6,255 nucleotides of DNA, from contig JACPAW010000113.1 of the NCBI GenBank assembly GCA_016180605.1, positions 1 to 6,255 of the forward strand, read 5' to 3'. The position numbers were made by a program, and so were the translations under genes. The DNA comes from Candidatus Omnitrophota bacterium. Lineage in GTDB: Bacteria > Omnitrophota > Gorgyraeia > Aquiviventales > Aquiviventaceae. This document shows, piece after piece, positions 1 through 4,561 of this stretch. The notes under the pieces were generated by a model, which ran no database searches, had not been told where the DNA came from, and saw nothing but the letters and a program-made list of their open reading frames with translations. Numbering within the stretch: the stretch's first letter is position 1; each line of letters opens with the position of its first letter.

Positions 1-108
1 GGGGATGATTCAACCACCTACCGCTAGGCATCGTGGGTCCGCATTGTCTCTGCACCACCGGTGGGACAAGCGAGCCCAAGCTTCATCGTACCTATACTGG
101 GATTCCCC
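1..108. other. Unassigned upstream junction before purB
   Basis: No gene is recognisable here. The second + frame is open from the left edge to a TGA at 110-112, which would overlap the purB ATG as ATGA, the junction type used by the next two genes. It could therefore be the last 36 codons of an upstream gene, but the peptide (rich in H, R and S) matches nothing I know, and a stretch this short is often open by chance. The first frame stops at TAG 25-27. There is no tRNA T-loop, terminator or convincing -35/-10 pair. The operon promoter, if it lies nearby, is left of the window. Confidence 0.35.
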
Positions 109-1401
109 ATGATTTCCCGTTATACGTTGCCCGAGATGGAGGCTATTTGGAGCGATGAGCATCGGCTGAAGGTCATGCTACAAGTCGAATTGCTCGTGCT
201 TGAGGCCCAGTCCCATCTTAAGCTGGTTCCGAAAAAAGCCCTCTCTGCCATCCGGAAGTTGGCCCAGGTTAATCTCGCTAAAGTCCAGGAGAAAGAAGCC
301 AAAACCCGCCACGATGTCATTGCCTTTATCGAGCACCTGGAAGACCACTTAGGTCCCTACGGCCGCTACTTGCACTTTGGATTGACTTCCAGCGACGTGC
401 TGGATACTTCTTTGGCTGTTCTGCTGCGCCAGAGTGCCATTCTGTTGCTTCAAGATCTGGAGCATCTTCTCCGGGCTCTTTCTACCCAGGCTCGGAAACA
501 TCGACACACCCTCATCATGGGGCGCACGCATGGGGTTCATGCCGAGCCGACGAGCTTTGGGTTAAAGCTTGCGGTGTTTTTCGATGAGTTTCACCGGCAC
601 CAGCAGCGCCTGAAGCGCGCTCTTGAAGAAATCAGCGTGGGAAAAATTTCGGGGGCGGTGGGTACTTTTGCCAACGTGGATCCTTCCGTCGAGGCGTACG
701 TTTGCCGCAAGCTTTCTCTGCGTCCGGCACCGATTTCCACCCAGATTATCCAACGGGATTTGCACGCTTCCTTCATGGCGACGTTAGCGCTGATTGGCTC
801 CAGTGTTGAAAAGCTTGCGGTCGAAATTCGGCATTTGCAGCGCACCGAGGTGCGGGAAGCGGAAGAGCCTTTCGGAAAGGGTCAGAAAGGTTCTTCTGCC
901 ATGCCCCATAAGAAAAATCCCATTACCTGCGAACGATTAACCGGTTTAAGCCGCTTGTTGCGCGGCTATACGGTAACGGCGATGGAAAATATCGCACTCT
1001 GGCATGAGCGCGATATCAGCCACTCCTCCGTGGAGCGGGTCATCCTTCCGGACGCAGCCATCGTACTCGACTACATGCTTCAGACGCTGACGGAAGTCAT
1101 CCAGGGCCTTGTCGTTTATCCGGAAAACATGCGCTCTAATCTTGAAGAAACCCGTGGAATCAGCGCTTCCGGCCGAGTATTGCTGGCTTTGATGCGCAAG
1201 GGAATGACTCGCACCTTGGCGTATGAGCTAGTCCAGCGCTGTGCTTTGGAAACGTGGAGAAATGGAAGCGATTTTCTGGATACGCTCAAGCGCGATTCGC
1301 AGATCCGACGGCATCTATCGGAGAATGACTTGAAGCGCTGCCTCGATACGAGCACCCATCTTAAATACGTGAATCGAATCTTCAAGCGGGTGGGACTATG
1401 A
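109..1401 (+). CDS. purB: Adenylosuccinate lyase (PurB)
   Basis: Cytoplasmic fumarase/aspartase-superfamily lyase that removes fumarate from SAICAR to give AICAR and from adenylosuccinate to give AMP. The ATG at 109 gives 430 residues starting MISRYTLPEM, the usual PurB N-terminus and length. A GTG at 61 in the same frame would add 16 residues with no family counterpart. Visible landmarks are RHDV (67-70), TSSDVLDTSLA (93-103), GRTHGVHAEP (138-147, with the catalytic-type His141), GKISGAVGTFANVDP (178-192) and the flexible signature loop GSSAMPHKKNP (261-271), which holds the catalytic serine. His68, His141 and Ser262 fall at about the positions known in Bacillus PurB. The ribosome-binding site is weak (CTGGGATT, 6-13 nt upstream). 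The stop overlaps the next gene as ATGA, so the two are probably translationally coupled. All signature residues are present, so it should be active. Confidence 0.97.
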   Translation: MISRYTLPEMEAIWSDEHRLKVMLQVELLVLEAQSHLKLVPKKALSAIRKLAQVNLAKVQEKEAKTRHDVIAFIEHLEDHLGPYGRYLHFGLTSSDVLDTSLAVLLRQSAILLLQDLEHLLRALSTQARKHRHTLIMGRTHGVHAEPTSFGLKLAVFFDEFHRHQQRLKRALEEISVGKISGAVGTFANVDPSVEAYVCRKLSLRPAPISTQIIQRDLHASFMATLALIGSSVEKLAVEIRHLQRTEVREAEEPFGKGQKGSSAMPHKKNPITCERLTGLSRLLRGYTVTAMENIALWHERDISHSSVERVILPDAAIVLDYMLQTLTEVIQGLVVYPENMRSNLEETRGISASGRVLLALMRKGMTRTLAYELVQRCALETWRNGSDFLDTLKRDSQIRRHLSENDLKRCLDTSTHLKYVNRIFKRVGL

Positions 1402-1850
1402 AAAAAAGCAATCAGCAATCAGCAATCAGCAATCAGAAACAACCGCACTACGTTTTAAACACTCTCTGTTTGCTGTTTGCTGGATGCTGTTTGCTGATGA
1501 CAGGATGCGTCTACCGATCACTGACCATCCGCACCGAGCCACCGGGAGCCATGGTGTACGTCAACGATCAGCTTAAAGGCGAAAGTCCCGTAAAGTATGA
1601 TTTTCTATGGTACGGCTGGCATCGTGTGATGGTGCGCAAAGAAGGTTTTGAGCGCGTGGAAGACCGCAAGCTCTTGCGCTCTCCGGCTTATTTATGGATT
1701 CCTTTGGATTTGATCATGGAGCTCGTGCCATTTCCTATCCGGGACAATCGGAGCTGGTCGTATACGCTGACTCCCGTGGCCCCGGTTACGATGCCAACAC
1801 CGCCGGTTCTTGAAAAAGAATCCAATGACCCGCAGGAGGCAACCCCATGA
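1398..1850 (+). CDS. PEGA-domain lipoprotein
   Basis: A 150-residue protein with a hydrophobic segment (20-35) ending in a lipobox-like LMTGC, so Cys37 is the likely lipidation site and the mature protein should be anchored on the far side of the inner membrane or in the outer membrane. The mature start SLTIRTEPPGAMVYVNDQ (41-58), followed by a YDF.WYGWH..MVRKEGFE stretch (67-84), is a PEGA-type beta domain, a fold found in cell-surface proteins. The C-terminal tail is rich in Pro and Thr. Nothing suggests a role in purine metabolism. It overlaps purB by ATGA and purC by ATGA, so it is embedded in the operon. Residues 4-33 are encoded by a 7-bp repeat array, giving an odd QQSAISNQ start and an LCLLFAGCCLL signal core. 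Met at lipobox -3 is less common. Lipoprotein call is good; function unknown. Confidence 0.85.
   Translation: MKKSNQQSAISNQKQPHYVLNTLCLLFAGCCLLMTGCVYRSLTIRTEPPGAMVYVNDQLKGESPVKYDFLWYGWHRVMVRKEGFERVEDRKLLRSPAYLWIPLDLIMELVPFPIRDNRSWSYTLTPVAPVTMPTPPVLEKESNDPQEATP
1408..1500 (+). repeat. Heptad repeat pair forming an imperfect inverted repeat
   Basis: The left arm is four perfect tandem copies of GCAATCA plus a G (1408-1436). The right arm (1466-1500) is CTGTTTG, CTGTTTG, CTGGATG, CTGTTTG, CTGATGA. The right arm is close to the reverse complement of the left (CTGATTG units): about 24 of 29 positions pair, across a 29-nt loop (1437-1465). The element starts 10 nt after the start of the lipoprotein gene and lies wholly inside it, so the mRNA could form a long stem right after the start codon. 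The left arm encodes a polar QQSAISNQ stretch and the right arm the signal-peptide core. Confidence 0.9.
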
Positions 1851-2563
1851 CCCAGGGAGAAAAGCTTTACGAGGGAAAGGCGAAGATCCTTTACGCGACG
1901 GAAGACCCTCAATTAGTCATCCAATACTTTAAAGATGATGCAACCGCATTCAACGCTCAAAAGCGGGGAACCATTCTCGGCAAAGGGGCCGTCAATAATC
2001 AGATTTCCTCGGCACTCTTCCAGATGCTCGAGCAGCAAGGCATTCCCACGCATTTCGTGCGCAAGCTATCTGAGCGTGAGATGCTGGTAAAGCGTCTGAC
2101 CATTGTTCCGCTGGAGGTGACGATCCGCAACATCGTTGCCGGGGGAATGGCGAAACTCCTGGGGCTGGAAGAAGGGATTATTTTGAAGCGACCCGTTTTT
2201 GAGTGGCACTACAAAAGCGATGCGCTCGGTGACCCTCTGATCAATGACGACCATATCCTCGCCTTGGGCGTTGCCACAACGGAAGAGTTAGAGTTCATCC
2301 GTACCCAATCTCATCAGATCAACGGGATTCTTAAGGCCTACTTTGCCCAGCGCCAAATCGATCTAGTGGATTTTAAGCTCGAGTTTGGCCGTTTCGGAAA
2401 CCGCATTCTACTGGCAGATGAGATTTCTCCGGATACTTGCCGTTTCTGGGAGCAAGGAACGAAGAAGAAACTGGACAAAGATCGCTTCCGTCGGGATCTG
2501 GGGGATGTGGAAGCGGCCTATCAAGAGATGCTCAACCGCATCAGTCCTTCACGCTCGGGTTAA
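1847..2563 (+). CDS. purC: SAICAR synthetase (PurC)
   Basis: Phosphoribosylaminoimidazole-succinocarboxamide synthase: joins CAIR and aspartate using ATP to make SAICAR, the substrate PurB then cleaves. The 238 residues match the usual bacterial length. Landmarks are KLYEGKAKILY (6-16, nucleotide-binding start), NQISSALF (51-58), VPLEVTIRN (87-95), DPLINDDHI (129-137), the LVDFKLEFG signature (173-181) and LADEISPDTCRFW (189-201). The usual AGS after the RN motif reads AGG here (98-100), a mild departure. The start is fixed by AGGAGG at 1834-1839, 7 nt before the ATG. It overlaps the lipoprotein gene by ATGA. A second strong Shine-Dalgarno begins in its stop codon and serves the following mini-ORF. 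Confidence 0.97.
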   Translation: MTQGEKLYEGKAKILYATEDPQLVIQYFKDDATAFNAQKRGTILGKGAVNNQISSALFQMLEQQGIPTHFVRKLSEREMLVKRLTIVPLEVTIRNIVAGGMAKLLGLEEGIILKRPVFEWHYKSDALGDPLINDDHILALGVATTEELEFIRTQSHQINGILKAYFAQRQIDLVDFKLEFGRFGNRILLADEISPDTCRFWEQGTKKKLDKDRFRRDLGDVEAAYQEMLNRISPSRSG

Positions 2564-2570
2564 GGAGGGG
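2562..2570 (+). promoter_or_regulatory. Strong Shine-Dalgarno overlapping the purC stop
   Basis: AAGGAGGGG, one of the best ribosome-binding sites in the window, lies over the purC TAA. It is correctly spaced (6 nt from GGAGG) for the ATG at 2575, but more than 50 nt from the purS ATG, which has no good site of its own. Confidence 0.7.
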
Positions 2571-2574
2571 AAAG

Positions 2575-2622
2575 ATGTGGATTGTCTGTTCCATTGAGCA
2601 AAAAGGAAAAGCGAATCCCTGA
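2575..2622 (+). CDS. 15-codon mini-ORF between purC and purS
   Basis: Encodes MWIVCSIEQKGKANP and then TGA. It has a very strong Shine-Dalgarno (AAGGAGGGG at 2562-2570) and ends 2 nt before the purS ATG. It is in a different frame from purS and no relative is recognised. The simplest reading (inference) is a translated coupling leader: ribosomes loaded here terminate next to the purS start, which otherwise has only a distant AAAAGGAAAA tract upstream, and reinitiate there. A small functional peptide or a chance ORF cannot be excluded. Confidence 0.4.
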   Translation: MWIVCSIEQKGKANP

Positions 2623-2624
2623 CG

Positions 2625-2882
2625 ATGAAAAAAGCAAAGGTATGTATCAGCCTCAAGGCCGGCTTGTTGGATGCGCAGGGAAAAACGATTAAGAGTGCTT
2701 TGGAATCTTTAGGCTTCAAGGGAGTACGCGAGGTGCGCGTCGGTAAGTACCTGGAGATTGATTTAGACCAGTCTTTTGCCAAGCCATCGCTGCGCCGGGA
2801 AGTGGAGAGGATGTGCCATAAACTGCTGGCTAATCCTGTCATCGAGCGCTATCACATCACGCTTGACGACAACGGGAGGTAA
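2625..2882 (+). CDS. purS: FGAM synthetase subunit PurS
   Basis: Small subunit of the three-part phosphoribosylformylglycinamidine synthase. PurS dimers bridge PurQ (glutaminase) and PurL (synthetase) and are needed for ammonia transfer. The 85-residue length is typical. The sequence shows the family pattern: AKVCISLKAGLLDAQG (4-19), SLGFKGVREVRVGKYLEIDL (28-47) and ERMCHKLLANPVIERYHI (61-78). The ATG at 2625 gives the normal N-terminus. No adequate Shine-Dalgarno lies directly upstream, so initiation probably depends on coupling to the mini-ORF ending 2 nt before. The GGGAGG at its 3' end is the ribosome-binding site of the next gene. PurS is split from purQ by a membrane-protein gene. Confidence 0.95.
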   Translation: MKKAKVCISLKAGLLDAQGKTIKSALESLGFKGVREVRVGKYLEIDLDQSFAKPSLRREVERMCHKLLANPVIERYHITLDDNGR

Positions 2883-2885
2883 CAG

Positions 2886-3686
2886 ATGCCGCAACGATTC
2901 GGTGTGTGGTCGCTTCTTTGGAAGAGCCCCTTTAGTCTGGAGGCTTGGCAAGACGTTGGCCCAGGAAGCTTCTCGCGCATGTGGCGGTATCTGGCTTTGC
3001 TGATTTCATTAGCCGCGGTCATCGTCACGATCATTGTCCAGGTGGGAATGCTGCGTGTGGTGGGAAATTTTAAGCAGCAACGTTGGTGGGAGCGGAATCT
3101 ACCCGATATGCGGATTGCAAACGGTCAGGTCACTAGCTCTGCCACCCAGCCCTATGTACGGGAATTCGATGATTTTGTTTTTGTTCTCGATACGACGGGA
3201 GCCACCGGGGACTTGGATCCGAAATACCGCAATGGAATCTTAGTCAAAAAGCAAGAAGTGATCATTCGGCGCCAGCGCGCAGCGGAGGAAGTTCGGCGCT
3301 TTTCTCTGAGTGAGGTTCCCGATTTCGAGCTCAATCAAGCCTCTGTAGAAGAGCTCCTGAATCGGGTGCTGTCCTGGCTGTGGCTTGTGGTGTTGCTTGG
3401 CTATATGGTCTGGTTATGGGTGGCAAAACCGCTGCAGGTGCTTTTCTGGTCGCTGCCGTTGCTCATCGTTAATGCGGTTTCGGGAAAACGCCTTCCCTAT
3501 AAATCACTCTTCAATTTGGGAATATATGCTCTTACCGTGCCTCTCATTTGGGATTTAATCGGCATGGTGGCAGCTCCCAATCAGCCTTGGTGGGGTTGGG
3601 TTTCCGTCGGGATATATGTGGGTTATTGGAGTTGGGGACTACTTCAACAACACACTGCTCTTCAGCAGTCAGCTCGTCAGCAGTAA
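2886..3686 (+). CDS. DUF1189-like integral membrane protein
   Basis: A 266-residue protein of unknown function. Predicted membrane spans by hydropathy are about 35-57, 160-180, 183-199, 207-229 and 235-253. Between spans 1 and 2 lies a roughly 100-residue soluble domain with NLPDMRIANGQVTS (71-84), QPYVREFDDFVFVLDTTG (88-105) and VKKQEVIIRR (120-129), the pattern I associate with the DUF1189 family: a membrane protein whose loop has a P-x-x-x-I-x-x-G-x-x-x-S element and a later xDTTG. GGGAGGT (2874-2880), overlapping the purS stop, sits 5 nt before the ATG, so it is clearly in the operon. The Gln-rich tail (QQHTALQQSARQQ) is encoded by a repeat array. Its place between two subunits of one enzyme is unexplained. 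Membrane protein is certain; family assignment is from memory of the motif pattern. Confidence 0.8.
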   Translation: MPQRFGVWSLLWKSPFSLEAWQDVGPGSFSRMWRYLALLISLAAVIVTIIVQVGMLRVVGNFKQQRWWERNLPDMRIANGQVTSSATQPYVREFDDFVFVLDTTGATGDLDPKYRNGILVKKQEVIIRRQRAAEEVRRFSLSEVPDFELNQASVEELLNRVLSWLWLVVLLGYMVWLWVAKPLQVLFWSLPLLIVNAVSGKRLPYKSLFNLGIYALTVPLIWDLIGMVAAPNQPWWGWVSVGIYVGYWSWGLLQQHTALQQSARQQ

Positions 3687-3716
3687 GATTTGGCCTACTG
3701 CTGATTGCTGTCGAGC
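3654..3716 (+). repeat. CAGCAGT/CTGATTG repeat with stem-loops at a gene end
   Basis: CAGCAGT occurs at 3663-3669 and 3678-3684, and its complement ACTGCTG at 3697-3703. TCAGCAGTA (3677-3685) pairs perfectly with TACTGCTGA (3696-3704) across a 10-nt loop. The stem continues as GCTCG (3672-3676) with CGAGC (3712-3716) if a bulge of exactly one heptad, TTGCTGT (3705-3711), is skipped. A second small hairpin is ACTGCT (3654-3659) with AGCAGT (3664-3669). GCTGATTGCTG is shared, in reverse complement, with the array at 1408. The element spans the stop codon of the membrane-protein gene. It is not a standard terminator because no T-run follows the stem directly. Confidence 0.7.
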
Positions 3717-3782
3717 CAATTGTTTTTCTCTGGTCTTAAGTCTCATGTCTCATGTCTCGAGTCGAAAATCTGAATTTTTTAC
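3687..3782 (+). other. purQ leader, the only sizeable gap inside the operon
   Basis: These 96 nt separate the membrane-protein gene from purQ. They hold the right half of one repeat element and the whole of another (3734-3761), then an AT-rich stretch (GAATTTTTTAC) directly before the purQ ATG. No Shine-Dalgarno precedes that ATG, unlike purC and the membrane-protein gene. I see no convincing promoter or terminator. Confidence 0.5.
3734..3761 (+). repeat. Four-unit heptad array (TCTCATG type)
   Basis: Tandem 7-bp units TCTTAAG, TCTCATG, TCTCATG, TCTCGAG in the purQ leader, ending 21 nt before the purQ ATG. The two central units are identical and the outer two are variants. Each central unit carries an ATG. 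The one at 3745 opens a 13-codon reading frame whose TGA overlaps the purQ start as ATGA. Confidence 0.8.
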
Positions 3783-4472
3783 ATGAAATTTGGTGTGGTG
3801 GTTTTTCCAGGCTCCAACTGCGATCAAGACTGCGTGCATGTCGTAGGAGAGGTTCTCCGTCAGCCCGTGGTCAGCTTGTGGCATCAAGACACGGCCCTTC
3901 ATGGGGTAGATGCCATCGTGTTGCCGGGAGGATTTAGCTACGGCGACTATCTGCGCACCGGGGCCATTGCGCGCTTTTCTCCGATTATGCGCTCGGTGGA
4001 AGCTTTTGCCAAAGATGGAGGGCTGGTCATCGGCATTTGCAATGGCTTCCAAATCCTCTTGGAAGCCGGGCTTCTCCCCGGAGCGATGCTGCGCAACAAG
4101 GGTCTTCGGTTTATCTGCCGGTTTGTGACGTTGCGCGTGGAACGCACGGACACTCCTTTTACCAACCGTTTCCAGAAAAATCAGATTATTCGATTGCCTA
4201 TTGCCCATAATGAGGGCCGGTTTGCATTGGACGCTGCCACATTATCTTCCATTGAAAAGCGAGTGGTCCTGCGGTATTGCGATGAGAACGGCCAATTAAC
4301 GGAATCTTCCAATCCGAATGGTTCGACCGATGCGATTGCCGGTATCGTCAATCAGGCAGGAAATGTGATGGGTATGATGCCCCATCCTGAGCGTGCAGCG
4401 GAGGAGATACTCGGGTCTTCCGATGGAAGGCTGATATTCGAGTCGATGCTGGAGGCATTCCGCCATGCCTAG
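3783..4472 (+). CDS. purQ: FGAM synthetase glutaminase subunit PurQ
   Basis: Class I (triad) glutamine amidotransferase that hydrolyses glutamine and feeds ammonia to PurL. The 229 residues match the family length. Landmarks are FGVVVFPGSNCDQD (3-16), DAIVLPGGFSYGDYLRTGAIAR (43-64), the nucleophile elbow GICNGFQILLEAGLLPG (84-100, Cys86), LPIAHNEGRF (138-147) and MMPHPER (198-204, with His201 and Glu203 completing the triad), so it should be active. The start is set by the MKFGVVVFPG beginning and an in-frame TGA only 10-12 nt upstream (3771-3773). It lacks a Shine-Dalgarno and follows the 3734-3761 repeat array. Its last codons contain the GGAGG that precedes an ATG at 4465, giving an ATGCCTAG overlap with the purL start region. 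Confidence 0.97.
   Translation: MKFGVVVFPGSNCDQDCVHVVGEVLRQPVVSLWHQDTALHGVDAIVLPGGFSYGDYLRTGAIARFSPIMRSVEAFAKDGGLVIGICNGFQILLEAGLLPGAMLRNKGLRFICRFVTLRVERTDTPFTNRFQKNQIIRLPIAHNEGRFALDAATLSSIEKRVVLRYCDENGQLTESSNPNGSTDAIAGIVNQAGNVMGMMPHPERAAEEILGSSDGRLIFESMLEAFRHA
4451..4455 (+). promoter_or_regulatory. Shine-Dalgarno pointing to ATG 4465
   Basis: GGAGG inside the end of purQ, 9 nt before the ATG at 4465. It decides the likely native purL start: no other candidate start nearby has a site this good. That ATG is not in the frame that encodes PurL, which is the main evidence for a frame break. Confidence 0.65.
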
Positions 4473-4545
4473 TAAAAAATCCAAAACAGCAAATACTAGA
4501 CACGTCCCATGCCCCATGCCCCACGTCCCAAACGCTGCTCTCTGA
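4465..4545 (+). CDS. Probable displaced 5' end of purL (26 codons, then stop)
   Basis: Starts at an ATG overlapping the purQ stop (ATGCCTAG), with GGAGG 9 nt upstream, as expected for a coupled purL start. It reads MPSKKSKTANTR, enters the heptad array at 4501 and ends at TGA 4543-4545. The PurL frame is shifted by one nucleotide relative to this ATG. Removing the whole 28-bp array, or a single 7-bp unit, joins this start to the PurL coding frame with no stop; with the array removed it reads MPSKKSKTANTRQTLLSDQQ. It may be the true purL N-terminus switched out of frame, or a leader mini-ORF from which ribosomes reinitiate. Confidence 0.5.
   Translation: MPSKKSKTANTRHVPCPMPHVPNAAL
4501..4528 (+). 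repeat. Four-unit heptad array at the purL start
   Basis: Exact 7-bp units CACGTCC, CATGCCC, CATGCCC, CACGTCC, arranged symmetrically (A-B-B-A). It lies between the well-placed ATG (4465) and the first clear PurL-like residues (from about 4532). Each unit gained or lost shifts the frame by one nucleotide. With 4 units purL is out of frame with that ATG; 0, 3 or 6 units would put it in frame. Confidence 0.88.
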
Positions 4546-4561
4546 CCAGCAGCTTAAGCGG

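Noticed and set aside
55..64. Perfect 10-bp palindrome CCACCGGTGG before purB
   Set aside because: Short, isolated and without neighbouring operator copies or promoter elements; expected by chance in GC-rich DNA.
61..108. GTG 61 as the purB start, adding 16 residues
   Set aside because: The extension has no PurB counterpart; ATG 109 gives the standard MISRYTLPEM start and a 430-residue length.
1408..1436. CRISPR-like array
   Set aside because: The 7-bp units are directly tandem with no spacers, and no cas genes are present.
2385..2622. Longer frames overlapping the purC 3' end
   Set aside because: They are other-frame readings of purC. Only the 15-codon tail from ATG 2575 has its own strong Shine-Dalgarno and was kept.
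3677..3730. Rho-independent terminator after the membrane-protein gene
   Set aside because: The hairpin is real but the T-rich run (3720-3727) is 15 nt from the inner stem and follows a bulged extension; the operon appears to continue into purQ and purL.
3750..4208. 152-codon minus-strand open frame opposite purQ
   Set aside because: Antisense shadow of a clearly conserved purQ; no recognisable domain or Shine-Dalgarno.
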